From JBFHIZ01 sp041596215 (GTDB lineage: Bacteria > Bacillota > Clostridia > Lachnospirales > Lachnospiraceae): DNA of 20,975 nucleotides. Shown one piece after another: positions 1-8,087 of this stretch. Below the pieces are notes generated by a model. It was not told the origin of the DNA. It did not search any database and saw only the letters and a program-made list of their open reading frames with translations. The translations under genes were made by a program, and so were the position numbers. Within the stretch, counting starts at the first letter, position 1; each line of letters starts with the position of its first letter. The DNA is taken from positions 1 to 20,975 of the forward strand of contig JBFHIZ010000036.1 of NCBI GenBank assembly GCA_041596215.1, written 5' to 3'.

Positions 1-995
1 TCCCGAACAACAAGCGAAGGTAACGTAATATATGATTGTACATATAAATTTGGTTTTTTTATTTTTCTTAAAATTTGCTTTCCAGCTTGCCTTCCCATAT
101 CAAACACATCAATATTTACAACCGTAAGTTTTGGTTTTAAAATCTGAGAAAACGGATAATCATCAAATGTTAAAACACCCATTTCTGAAGGAATTTTTAT
201 CCCTTTATCTAATAATGCATGCATGCAACCATATGCGATATAATTATTTGCACAAATAATTGCATCTGGTTTTTTTTTGAGCTCCAAAACCTCTTCCGTC
301 ATAAGATATCCACTATCACAAACCGATTCCCCTCTCTTTACATAATCCACTGGTACAATTAAATCTCTATCATTTAATGCGGAAAGCACACCTTCTAAAC
401 GATGAGAAGAGATTTGATCATCCTCTTTCCCGCCGATATAAGCTAATGATTGGTACCCTTGCTTTAACAAATGATTCACTGCAATTTCTCCTGCTAAACG
501 ATTGTCGATATCGATCCAAGAAAAATGATTCGTAAAATTTGGATTTCCAATTACAATATGTGGAATGGTTTCTTCATAAATAAGTGCATCTAATTCTTTT
601 GTTATTACCGATGCGTGAAGAATCATTCCATCTGCGAGCTTTGTATCATTTGCATCTTTAATATAGTTACACGCATTTTCTTTTGATATACTTTTTATAA
701 TTAGAGAATAATTTTTTTCAGATAATGTATTTTCAATTCCTGATAACATTTCAAACATGTGCGGATTTGAAAAACCTACATTAACTCCAAGTGTCGTAAG
801 AAAAACGATTGTTTTTGTTGATTTTTTTGCAAAGTTTCTGGCCCTAATATTGGGATGATAATTTAGCTCTTCCATTGCTTTATGTACTTTATCAATGGTT
901 GGTTGCGAAATTGTATAGGATTTATTCATGACTTTTGAAACCGTTGCCGTAGAAGTACCTGCTAGTTCTGCCACATCTTTTATCGTAGGTGTCAT
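1..995 (-). CDS. LacI-family transcriptional regulator (3' end cut by window edge)
   Basis: A sugar-responsive DNA-binding repressor/activator of the LacI/GalR family, probably the local regulator of the maltodextrin operon. The reading frame is open from an ATG at 995 to base 1 (331 codons). It begins MTPTIKDVAELAGTSTATVS, a classic LacI helix-turn-helix at residues 4-25, followed by the hinge region near 50-58 (NIRARNFAKK). A periplasmic-binding-like effector domain follows, with AYIGGKEDD near residue 195 and VLTFDDYPFSQILKP near 285. The end, PSLVVRE, is typical of the family's last strand, so only a few residues are probably missing. An AAAGGAAG ribosome binding site precedes the ATG. 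It starts 18 bases after the GH13 stop codon, so it is probably the distal gene of the same operon and autoregulated. The effector is not determinable; maltose or maltodextrin is inferred from context. Confidence 0.93.
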   Translation of the reverse strand, partial: MTPTIKDVAELAGTSTATVSKVMNKSYTISQPTIDKVHKAMEELNYHPNIRARNFAKKSTKTIVFLTTLGVNVGFSNPHMFEMLSGIENTLSEKNYSLIIKSISKENACNYIKDANDTKLADGMILHASVITKELDALIYEETIPHIVIGNPNFTNHFSWIDIDNRLAGEIAVNHLLKQGYQSLAYIGGKEDDQISSHRLEGVLSALNDRDLIVPVDYVKRGESVCDSGYLMTEEVLELKKKPDAIICANNYIAYGCMHALLDKGIKIPSEMGVLTFDDYPFSQILKPKLTVVNIDVFDMGRQAGKQILRKIKKPNLYVQSYITLPSLVVR

Positions 996-1013
996 TCGCT
1001 TCTTCCTTTCTTT

Positions 1014-2735
1014 TTAGCTACATCGAATTATGACATAGCCTTTTTTCTCCAAATTCCCCTCTGTGTAATTATATTTATTTAAAATTTCTCCCGTTGTTAA
1101 TTTGGAATCCACTTTTATTTTCTTGTTTTCCATGTTTAAGAAAATACGAATGCAATCCTTTTCATTATACCTTTCATAGATATACAAACGACTGTTTTTT
1201 TCTGCTTTTACGGTTCTAAATTCTCCTTCACAGAGAACTTTATTTTTAATTCTAAGCGCAATCAAAGCTTGATAAAATGGAAACAGGACCTTTTCTTCCT
1301 CCCAAATCATTGCTTGTCGATAATCGCATTCTTCTACTCCTGTGAGTCCTTTTTCATCCCCATAATAGATGGATGGCATTCCCGGAAAGGTAAGTTGAAA
1401 TACAACTGCTAACCGGAATCGTTCCTTATCCTCTTCACAAATAGATAAAAATCTACTTACATCATGACTATCCAAAAGATTTAATTGGGCAAATACATTT
1501 TGCTTTCGGTAACGCATTCTCATATTGGTTACTCTACTATCGAATTCTAATGCATCAATTTCTTCTTCCGCAAAAAATTTTTTACAATGCCTGCGAAAAT
1601 CATAATTCATTGTCGAATCAAAAATCGTTCCATCTAACCATTTATTTGCACTTTCCCAAACCTCACCGATTAAAATGCAGTCCGGATTTACTGCTTTTAT
1701 TTCCTGATAGAACTTTCTCCAGAAACCATCGTTTACTTCACTAGCAACATCCAATCTCCATCCATCAATTCCAAATTCCTCAATCCAATACTTCCCTACA
1801 TTACAAAAATATGTGGCTACCTCTGGATTTGCAGTATTTAATTTTGGCATCAATCTTTCGTACCCAAAGCATTCATAGTTCGGATATGTTTCTTGATCCG
1901 TTGGTCTTATCACTGGAAAGTTCAAGCGGTAAAACCAATCCTTATATTTTGATTTTTCTCCTTTTTGAACAACATCTTCAAATGCAAAAAATTTCCAACC
2001 ACAATGATTAAACACTCCATCTATTATTACTTTCATCTTTTCCTTATGAAAAACACTTACTAACTCTTTAAAATCTTCATTTGTCCCAAAACATGGATCA
2101 ACCTGAAAGTAATCGATTAAATCGTATTTATGATATTCCCCTGCGGCAAAAATAGGATTAATATAGATTGCATTTACGCCAAGTCTTTTTAAATATTCCA
2201 CATTTTCTTTTATTCCGTTGATCGTTCCACCTAATTTTCCATTAACTTCAATTTGATGAATTTCTTTTTTTGTCGATTTTTTGCTGATTTCCCCTTTTTT
2301 TGTAGCAAAACTATCTGGAAAAATATTATAAATCACTGCATTTTGCGCCCACTTTGGTGGTTTTACAATATCTGCAACATGATGAAATGGATATTGATAA
2401 TACTCCGAACGATCATCTACTGTATATGTTGAAAATTGATCTCCGTAATAAAATATTTGTTCCTTTCCATCATTTAAAGAAAAGTAGTAGCAAAGTCTTT
2501 TATAGGAATCCACTAATTCCACTTGAAAATAGTCGAATAGTTCGGACTGTGCTACAATCTTCATTTTTACTTTAGTAAATTCTACTGGTGTTTTTCTACA
2601 TGCCCGATCCCCATAATACAGCATACACTCTTTGATATCGTTTCGTTTACAACGAATTCTTATAATCATATGTGTTTCATCTAATGCAAACGCATATTCT
2701 GAAAATGGGATATGTAGTATTGCTTCTTTATTCAT
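1014..2735 (-). CDS. Intracellular GH13 cyclomaltodextrinase / neopullulanase-type alpha-glucanase
   Basis: Hydrolyses alpha-1,4 linkages of imported maltodextrins or cyclodextrins in the cytoplasm; no signal peptide is present. The 573 residues comprise an N-terminal beta-rich domain of about 125 residues (CBM34-like position) and a GH13 barrel. The conserved GH13 regions are intact: region I DGVFNH (239-244), region II GWRLDV with nucleophile Asp329, region III GEVW with acid/base Glu358, and region IV LLDSHD with Asp425. MPKLN at 296-300 is the fifth-region signature of subfamily GH13_20 (cyclomaltodextrinase, neopullulanase, maltogenic amylase). A GAGG ribosome binding site precedes the ATG, and the gene starts 22 bases after the second permease. 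Exact specificity among GH13_20 activities cannot be told from sequence. Confidence 0.93.
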   Translation of the reverse strand: MNKEAILHIPFSEYAFALDETHMIIRIRCKRNDIKECMLYYGDRACRKTPVEFTKVKMKIVAQSELFDYFQVELVDSYKRLCYYFSLNDGKEQIFYYGDQFSTYTVDDRSEYYQYPFHHVADIVKPPKWAQNAVIYNIFPDSFATKKGEISKKSTKKEIHQIEVNGKLGGTINGIKENVEYLKRLGVNAIYINPIFAAGEYHKYDLIDYFQVDPCFGTNEDFKELVSVFHKEKMKVIIDGVFNHCGWKFFAFEDVVQKGEKSKYKDWFYRLNFPVIRPTDQETYPNYECFGYERLMPKLNTANPEVATYFCNVGKYWIEEFGIDGWRLDVASEVNDGFWRKFYQEIKAVNPDCILIGEVWESANKWLDGTIFDSTMNYDFRRHCKKFFAEEEIDALEFDSRVTNMRMRYRKQNVFAQLNLLDSHDVSRFLSICEEDKERFRLAVVFQLTFPGMPSIYYGDEKGLTGVEECDYRQAMIWEEEKVLFPFYQALIALRIKNKVLCEGEFRTVKAEKNSRLYIYERYNEKDCIRIFLNMENKKIKVDSKLTTGEILNKYNYTEGNLEKKGYVIIRCS

Positions 2736-2757
2736 ATTATACCTCTTTTTTATTTAT

Positions 2758-3600
2758 TTAGCCTTTTACTCCACCCGATGTTAAACCGGTCGTCATGTTT
2801 TTTTGTAATGCAAAAAACACAATTAATATAGGGATTGATACTGCAATGGATGCTGCTGAAAAAACTGGCCAGTTTCCACTCATTTCTGTTGCTTGTAAGG
2901 AATATAATCCTGCTGCTAACGTATACGTATCTGCTCCTGTCAAAAAATTCGTGGCAAAAATATATTCATTCCATACAAAGATAAGTACCATCATTGCTGT
3001 TACAACAATTGTCGGTTTCGCTAATGGCAAAATAATTCTACGCACTAATTGTACGGATGAAGCACCATCGATCATTGCTGCTTCTTCTATCTCTACGGGT
3101 ATTGTATCGAAATAACCTTTCATGTTCCACAATGCAAAAACTGCCATTGTTCCAGTATAGACAACAATCAATCCCATTCTTGTATTTATTAATCCTAGTG
3201 GCGTGAGCAATCTATATAAGGCAAGCATAGAGAGCAAGGAAGGAAATGCATACAACATAATTAACAAGCGTAATATTATCTTTCTTCCGGGAAATTTCTT
3301 CCTTGAGAAAGCATATGCTGCTGGAATTCCAGTCCCTAAAGAAATTACAAGGGTAATCACTGCCAAAATCAAACTATTCTTCAGCCATAATAATATGGGC
3401 TCTTCCAAAAACAAGGTTTTATAATTATCAAATGTCAAATTCTTTGGAATAAAAGAAAAATTCGAACTAAGCAAGCTGTTTTCTGCATTTAACGACACGG
3501 AAAATGCATACAAAATTGGAATTAATACAAAAAAGGAGATTACAAGAAAAAATAAGTTTACAAATATTAATTGAATGGTTTCTTTTTGTTTTTTTTTCAT
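2758..3600 (-). CDS. Maltodextrin-type ABC transporter permease (MalG-like)
   Basis: One of the two membrane subunits of a CUT1-family sugar importer. The 280 residues carry about six hydrophobic segments. The cytoplasmic EAA loop near 170-196 (IEEAAMIDGAS followed by a Pro-rich end) is where the ATPase docks. The N-terminus (KKKQKETIQ, then a long hydrophobic helix) and the GVKG end are typical of MalG-side subunits. Its ATG overlaps the stop of the preceding permease gene as ATGA, implying translational coupling and equal subunit stoichiometry. The Shine-Dalgarno GGAGAG lies inside the upstream gene. The substrate is inferred to be maltodextrin from the adjacent GH13 enzyme and starch-binding protein. 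Confidence 0.92.
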   Translation of the reverse strand: MKKKQKETIQLIFVNLFFLVISFFVLIPILYAFSVSLNAENSLLSSNFSFIPKNLTFDNYKTLFLEEPILLWLKNSLILAVITLVISLGTGIPAAYAFSRKKFPGRKIILRLLIMLYAFPSLLSMLALYRLLTPLGLINTRMGLIVVYTGTMAVFALWNMKGYFDTIPVEIEEAAMIDGASSVQLVRRIILPLAKPTIVVTAMMVLIFVWNEYIFATNFLTGADTYTLAAGLYSLQATEMSGNWPVFSAASIAVSIPILIVFFALQKNMTTGLTSGGVKG

Positions 3601-4520
3601 CCATCTCTCCTTTCTTCTTTCGGTTTCATGTTTATTATAAGTGCGAATCCAATGAGCATTGCAAAAATTATCATGGATACCGCCGAACTATATCCATAAT
3701 TATTCGTAACAAATGCTTTTTCATAGGCATATGTCAGAATAGTATGTATATTTGCACCTGATTTTGAACCCACTTGCTGTGTGAGCAAATAAATCACATC
3801 AAATTGTTTAAAAGTTGTAAATATAGTAATAATTACGGAAGGTGCAATAATTAATCGAATCATGGGAATGGTAATATAGAAAGTGCTCTGTATCCATGAA
3901 GCTCCGTCAAGTTTACCACTTTCATAGTAACTTTTATCGACACTTTGTAATGCTCCATCAATAATTGTAATCATAAACGGTAAAGCAAGCCATAGATTAA
4001 CCACCGTACAACATATAAATGCCATCATATCTGTGTTTAACCATCTTACTGGTTCAAAGCCCATTTTTTGCATCCATTGATTAAGAAGTCCAAATTGTGA
4101 ATTAAACATTCCTGTTTTCCATAATAGAATGGAAACGTATCCAGGCATTGCCCATGGAAATATCAAAAGTGTTTTATATATATTTCTTAATTTTAGTTTT
4201 TTCATATTTAGTAAACTTGCCAATAAAAACGCAATTACTAATTGTAAAACAATATTCACAACAGTCCAAACTATTGTCATTAATAATGCTGAAATAAAGC
4301 CATTGTCAAGAACAAATAAGGCATTTTTATAATTATCAAACCCCTGGACTTCATAATCCGTCCAATGGTATATATTCATATTGGTAATTGAAATATATCC
4401 AGTATATAAAATTGGGAATACAACAATCAACAGAATTAATACTAAAGAAGGCAAAGACCAACTATATGCAAATGCTATATTTTTTCCTTTTTGTTTTTTG
4501 TCTCTCTTTTGCCTATCCAT
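3597..4520 (-). CDS. Maltodextrin-type ABC transporter permease (MalF-like)
   Basis: Partner membrane subunit of the same CUT1 importer, 307 residues. A Lys/Arg-rich cytoplasmic N-terminus is followed by a first transmembrane helix (about 20-45) and further helices. The EAA-type loop at 197-219 (SYYESGKLDGAS) has a diverged start, with ESG in place of EAA, but retains the LDGA core. The start is supported by AAGGAGA about 8 bases upstream. The gene starts 10 bases after the solute-binding protein stop and overlaps the next permease by 4 bases. No ATPase gene is present in the operon, so the pair presumably uses a shared MsmX/MalK-type ATPase encoded elsewhere (established habit of Firmicute CUT1 systems). 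Confidence 0.92.
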   Translation of the reverse strand: MDRQKRDKKQKGKNIAFAYSWSLPSLVLILLIVVFPILYTGYISITNMNIYHWTDYEVQGFDNYKNALFVLDNGFISALLMTIVWTVVNIVLQLVIAFLLASLLNMKKLKLRNIYKTLLIFPWAMPGYVSILLWKTGMFNSQFGLLNQWMQKMGFEPVRWLNTDMMAFICCTVVNLWLALPFMITIIDGALQSVDKSYYESGKLDGASWIQSTFYITIPMIRLIIAPSVIITIFTTFKQFDVIYLLTQQVGSKSGANIHTILTYAYEKAFVTNNYGYSSAVSMIIFAMLIGFALIINMKPKEERRDG

Positions 4521-4530
4521 CTTTTTCTCC

Positions 4531-5748
4531 TTATTGCATATTCTCTATTAATTGCAGTGCTTCTTTTTGAGCTTTTTTTGCACTTTCAGATACCTCTTCG
4601 CCTCTCATATTAATATCTGTTAGTAAGTTTCCAACAACATTCCACATGACATCCATTTCTGGTACATTTGGCATAGGAACCGCATTTTCTGCCGTTTCCT
4701 TCATCGCCATAACCACTTCATCCGCTTGGATACTCTCTCTTGTATAACACTCTTCATTTGCTGGTGCGCATCCACTTGCAAGAGCAAGTTCAATTTGAAT
4801 TTCTTCATCCATTAATACTCTTAATACTTCTGTCACTGCTTCTTTTTTATTTTCTGCCGCATACGTAAGCACCTGTATTCCCTGAACTCCCATATAAGGA
4901 GAAATTGGATTTCCGGTCGTATCAATAATTGGCATCGATGCAACTCCTACATCAATTCCTGCTGCTTTAATAGTGGGTATTAACCAAGGTCCTGCAATCG
5001 TTGAATGTGCCATCCCTTCTGTAAACAGTGTATTTACAGTTGCATATTCTGTTTCTCCAGGCATATAATCTACAAATTTTTTATGGTATTCTAATGCCGC
5101 AATTGTATTTTCTGAATCTAGTTCTGGTTCCCCTTCTGCATCTAATATATTTCCACCAAATCCATTAATCCATCCTGCTGCATAGTATGGAGTACTATGC
5201 TGTTCTATAAATCCATAATGTCCTCCACTTGTTTTTTCTTGCATGTAAGCATATAATTCTTCCGTTGTATTGGGGACTTTTTCATCACTCATATATAATT
5301 TATTATATACAAATAACAGGGTCTCATAATATATTGGTAATTGATATATGCTTCCTTTATACGTTGCCGCTTTTATTGTATTATCCATATAAATGGATAA
5401 ATCTTCTTCCGGTATCAAATCTGTAATTGGAGCTAAAATGCCCATTTCTGCATATACACCAATTTTATCATGTGCAAAAAAATACATGTCCGGTGCAGTA
5501 TTCGGGTCATTTCCAACCATCTTTAATGCTTCGGTAAGATTGCTTTTATATTCCAATTCTACATGAATTTCCGGTTCCAAAGATGCAAAATATTTATTTA
5601 AAATAGAGACCACTGCCTCCTCTTTATCATGCCATATTGTTAACGTTATTTCTCCAGAATCATCAGCTGGCTGTGAATTATTTCCACAGCCACCTAACAT
5701 TCCTGTTAAGATAACGCTTCCAATGAATAATAAGATTAATTTTTTCAT
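4531..5748 (-). CDS. Extracellular solute-binding lipoprotein of the maltodextrin ABC importer (MalE-like)
   Basis: Binds oligosaccharides outside the membrane and delivers them to the two downstream permeases. I place the start at the ATG at 5748, giving 405 residues. The protein then begins MKKLILLFIGSVILTG, a clean lipoprotein signal with lipobox LGGC and lipid-modified Cys21. The ribosome binding site AAAGGG lies just upstream. A longer reading from 5817 adds 23 residues with no signal character and overlaps the upstream gene, so I reject it. The mature part has family-1 solute-binding features: ITLTIWHD at the start, APDMYFFAHDKIG near residue 90, and an aromatic-rich C-terminal lobe. 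Spacing to the permease gene is 10 bases. Confidence 0.92.
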   Translation of the reverse strand: MKKLILLFIGSVILTGMLGGCGNNSQPADDSGEITLTIWHDKEEAVVSILNKYFASLEPEIHVELEYKSNLTEALKMVGNDPNTAPDMYFFAHDKIGVYAEMGILAPITDLIPEEDLSIYMDNTIKAATYKGSIYQLPIYYETLLFVYNKLYMSDEKVPNTTEELYAYMQEKTSGGHYGFIEQHSTPYYAAGWINGFGGNILDAEGEPELDSENTIAALEYHKKFVDYMPGETEYATVNTLFTEGMAHSTIAGPWLIPTIKAAGIDVGVASMPIIDTTGNPISPYMGVQGIQVLTYAAENKKEAVTEVLRVLMDEEIQIELALASGCAPANEECYTRESIQADEVVMAMKETAENAVPMPNVPEMDVMWNVVGNLLTDINMRGEEVSESAKKAQKEALQLIENMQ

Positions 5749-5779
5749 TTTTTTACCCTTTCTTTGGAAGACACTTTTA

Positions 5780-6943
5780 CTATTTTTTCTTTTTCTTAGA
5801 TATAAGCACAATAACACTTACAAGTATCGCCACAAATACAATCGCTAAAACAACATATACTATGATTATGGAATTGCTGCTTTCTTCCACTTCTGTTACC
5901 TCTACTACATCTTCTACTTCTTCTACTTCTGAAACCTCTTCGGTTGCAATTTCCGGTGCTTCATAATACACTTCATAATCTTCCGCATCTTTTACAACAA
6001 CCCAAATATTTTTCCCTGTATCTACCGAAATATCACTTGTTTGTATCGTTCCCTCGTTTGCATTTACAATAATAGAATTTACCCATCCTGGTATTTCTAG
6101 TGTGAGCCAACCTTCTTCGCCTTCCAATAAAGGTTCTCCAGGCCATGTAGTATATACATTGGTTCCATCTGGTGCTGACCATGCCCAAAGGCATGCACTT
6201 TCCCATTCTTCAGGAACCATAACATTTACGGATACATCAGCAATATCTTCCTGCATCGGATCTGTATAACTTAATTCATACGTGCCATCTGCTAAAATGG
6301 TAATCCAAATTTCTGCTGGATCAATTGTAATATCTTCTGTTTGTACCGTTCCTTCATTTGCATTTATAATTATGGAATTGACCCAAATTGGTACTTTTAC
6401 TGAAAACCAACCATCTTCTCCTTCAGTCATTGCTTTCCCTGGCCACGTTTCAAAAGCATTTGTTCCATCTGGCGCTGACCATGCCCATATACTTGCGTCT
6501 TCCCAAGTTTCATCAACTTGTGCATGCACAACAAATTTTTCTACATATGCTGGTGTTTCTTCTTGTGTCATCTGCTCATAAGAAATATCGGTTGCATCTT
6601 CCGTTATTGTTATCCATGTATCAACACCATCTAAAATTAATTCATCGGTTTGCACGGTACCTTCATTTGCATTAACAATAACATGCGTTGCCCATTCAGG
6701 AATCCATACATAATACCAGCCTTCTTCTGAAGAATTCACTTCCATTTCTCCACCCGGCCAAGATTCAAATGCATTATTTCCATCTTCATCCCACGCCCAT
6801 ATACTTGGATTTTCCCAACCTTCTGGAATTTGAACGTTAATTGCTACTTTTGTTTCTTCCTCTGCATGAACTGTCGTTGGAATACACGCAACAAAAAACA
6901 ATGCAATCATTACAAATGAAATGTGTTTTAATAATTGTTTCAT
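5780..6943 (-). CDS. Membrane-anchored non-catalytic starch-binding protein with three CBM26-like repeats
   Basis: Predicted surface protein for holding starch or maltodextrin near the importer. The 387 residues contain a signal peptide at 1-27 (cleavage after VHA) and three homologous modules at about 33-125, 136-227 and 237-328. An acidic Glu/Val linker (329-356), one transmembrane helix (357-381) and a KKKKK cytoplasmic tail follow. Each module has the pattern WAW, then WPG about 12 residues later, then a Trp-rich strand and (V/I)NANEG(T)(V/I)QT. This resembles starch-binding module CBM26. No catalytic domain is present, and anchoring is by the C-terminal helix rather than a sortase LPXTG motif. 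It is the first gene of the operon, with GGAGGG before the ATG, and lies 31 bases before the solute-binding protein. Starch binding is inferred from the fold match and context. Confidence 0.82.
   Translation of the reverse strand: MKQLLKHISFVMIALFFVACIPTTVHAEEETKVAINVQIPEGWENPSIWAWDEDGNNAFESWPGGEMEVNSSEEGWYYVWIPEWATHVIVNANEGTVQTDELILDGVDTWITITEDATDISYEQMTQEETPAYVEKFVVHAQVDETWEDASIWAWSAPDGTNAFETWPGKAMTEGEDGWFSVKVPIWVNSIIINANEGTVQTEDITIDPAEIWITILADGTYELSYTDPMQEDIADVSVNVMVPEEWESACLWAWSAPDGTNVYTTWPGEPLLEGEEGWLTLEIPGWVNSIIVNANEGTIQTSDISVDTGKNIWVVVKDAEDYEVYYEAPEIATEEVSEVEEVEDVVEVTEVEESSNSIIIVYVVLAIVFVAILVSVIVLISKKKKK
5960..6847 (-). repeat. Three tandem ~92-residue CBM-like coding repeats
   Basis: Within the surface protein gene, three imperfect direct repeats are visible at about 6569-6847, 6263-6538 and 5960-6235. 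The second and third modules are closest, sharing SAPDGTN, TWPG and VNSII, plus nearly identical DNA around 6160-6190 and 6465-6490. The first module differs (WDEDGNNAFESWPG). This suggests a recent duplication of modules 2 and 3 after an older one. Confidence 0.85.
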
Positions 6944-6979
6944 AATTTTCCCTCCATTTTACGATTTGATTTTCTTTGC

Positions 6980-6993
6980 AAATTGTACAATTT
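6980..6993. promoter_or_regulatory. 14-bp perfect palindrome just downstream of the predicted transcription start
   Basis: AAATTGTACAATTT is a perfect palindrome lying about 11-24 bases downstream of the inferred start site (near 7004) in the 5' leader of the starch operon. The position suits a repressor roadblock. Which protein binds is unknown. Confidence 0.4.
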
Positions 6994-7010
6994 CATTTCT
7001 AGTTGAGTTG

Positions 7011-7039
7011 ATTATATGAAATATAAATTGGTACGTCAA
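7011..7039 (-). promoter_or_regulatory. Sigma-A-type promoter of the maltodextrin operon
   Basis: On the minus strand, a -35 box TTGACG (7039-7034) and a perfect -10 box TATAAT (7016-7011) are separated by exactly 17 bases. The predicted transcript begins near 7004, giving a 5' leader of about 60 bases before the ATG at 6943. This is the clearest promoter in the window. Confidence 0.82.
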
Positions 7040-7049
7040 TTACAATTTA

Positions 7050-7063
7050 GGTAATCGGTTTCC
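7050..7063. promoter_or_regulatory. cre / LacI-type operator candidate upstream of the -35 box
   Basis: On the minus strand the sequence GGAAACCGATTACC matches the CcpA cre consensus TGWAANCGNTNWCA at 12 of 14 positions, failing only at the two ends. It is symmetric around a central CG, as LacI-family operators are. Its centre lies about 52 bases upstream of the predicted start, a position associated with activation by CcpA. The LacI-family regulator at the operon end is an alternative ligand. Confidence 0.45.
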
Positions 7064-7233
7064 TTATATTATGTATAATTTTTACATATATTTATTTAAT
7101 TTTTATGCATAATGTATATTTTTTTGCTCTTAATTTTTGTATTACAAAAAATTTGTTTAATTTTACGAAACTTTTTCTCATCATCCAATTTATTACAACT
7201 TTTTTATTAGAATAAGTTTTGTTTTTTAAACAC
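7064..7233. other. AT-rich intergenic spacer without a gene
   Basis: Very AT-rich stretch between the starch-operon control region and the terminator of the neighbouring operon. I find no ORF with a ribosome binding site and no stable GC-containing hairpin. A 10-bp palindrome TTATGCATAA lies at 7103-7112. The A/T tracts could serve as an UP-element-like region, but nothing firmer can be said. Confidence 0.5.
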
Positions 7234-7262
7234 AAAAAAATGTTATCATTTCTGATAACATT
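7234..7262 (-). terminator. Rho-independent terminator of the long sugar-catabolic operon
   Basis: On the minus strand, stem arms AATGTTATCA and TGATAACATT (7262-7253 and 7248-7239) pair perfectly over 10 bp around a GAAA loop. They are followed at once by a run of T. The hairpin sits 18 bases after the stop codon of the last gene of the operon (7280). The stem is AT-rich but long. Confidence 0.85.
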
Positions 7263-7279
7263 CTAACCTTTATAATAAG

Positions 7280-8071
7280 TCAACTCTTTAAATTTATATC
7301 TTTTCCAACCACTTGCCAATTTGTTAATGCCGGAAATGGTGATTTTTCTTCAGAACAGACTAAATTCTTTAATTTTACCCAACTTGCCCTTTTCTTTGAA
7401 AATTGATAACTTTGCACTTGTTTTGTTTTTATAAACGACAATCTATATTGACTTTTGTCCGAGAACAAGAGTGTCGCCTTTTTCCAATAATTATCATGCG
7501 GAAAATCTGCACGTAGGAGAAAATTTATTTGATTTATCTCTACCATTCTTCCAAAAGCAATTATGATTTCTGCATGCATATTTTCATTATCTCCCCACGA
7601 TGTATATGGCCAAATACCATGACAATCATTTTCAGTCCTACCATCAATTGTATTACGCGCTGCAAAAACAGACTCATTTCTAGTTTCTACATTTGCATAA
7701 CAATGTGGATAATATGATGTCTCCCCTCGCCTATCCCATGGATTTAAGCTAATGTCACGAATCTTCTGATACTCTTCTTTTTTGGTTTTACAAACAGATA
7801 TTCTATGAATATTCTTTTTAAAAACTCCTGGTTTATAAGCATCTTCCTCTTCCCCATATGGAATGGGAAATTCCATTCGATCCGTTGTTAAATATATAAT
7901 ACTTTTTCCTATTTCTTCTTCTAATTGTATTGTAAGATATATGGGCCATTGTTCAACCTCCAAAATCAGTTTATCACCCTTTGCATATTGATAGAATAAT
8001 TCTTCTTTTATCTTTTCTCCACATAAAGATTTTACTATTTTCCCATTTTCATTTTCAATATTTAATAGCAT
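7280..8071 (-). CDS. Uncharacterised protein with F5/8-type C (discoidin-like) carbohydrate-binding domain, no signal peptide
   Basis: Last gene of the long operon; function not established. With the start at 8071 (AAAGGA seven bases upstream) it has 263 residues. The longer reading from 8125 overlaps the deoC stop and is less likely. The N-terminal part (1-100) is a beta-rich stretch without a recognised motif. Residues about 108-255 look like a discoidin / F5/8C-type jelly roll: LNPWD, YANVETR, FAARNTIDG, WPYTSWG, LLRADFPHDNYW, ATLLFSD. The full-length protein has neither signal peptide nor membrane segment, so it appears cytoplasmic, which is unusual for a sugar-binding module. It could bind imported oligosaccharide or be an undescribed enzyme of the pathway. 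Confidence 0.72.
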   Translation of the reverse strand: MLLNIENENGKIVKSLCGEKIKEELFYQYAKGDKLILEVEQWPIYLTIQLEEEIGKSIIYLTTDRMEFPIPYGEEEDAYKPGVFKKNIHRISVCKTKKEEYQKIRDISLNPWDRRGETSYYPHCYANVETRNESVFAARNTIDGRTENDCHGIWPYTSWGDNENMHAEIIIAFGRMVEINQINFLLRADFPHDNYWKKATLLFSDKSQYRLSFIKTKQVQSYQFSKKRASWVKLKNLVCSEEKSPFPALTNWQVVGKDINLKS

Positions 8072-8087
8072 TCCATTATCCTTTTCT

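Noticed and set aside
5749..5817. Longer N-terminus for the first solute-binding protein
   Set aside because: Would place 23 basic residues before a clean lipoprotein signal and overlap the upstream gene; the internal ATG at 5748 has its own Shine-Dalgarno.
5960..6847. Possible mobile or CRISPR-like repeats
   Set aside because: The repetition is at protein-domain level with about 92-residue periodicity in one reading frame; no short identical repeats with unique spacers.
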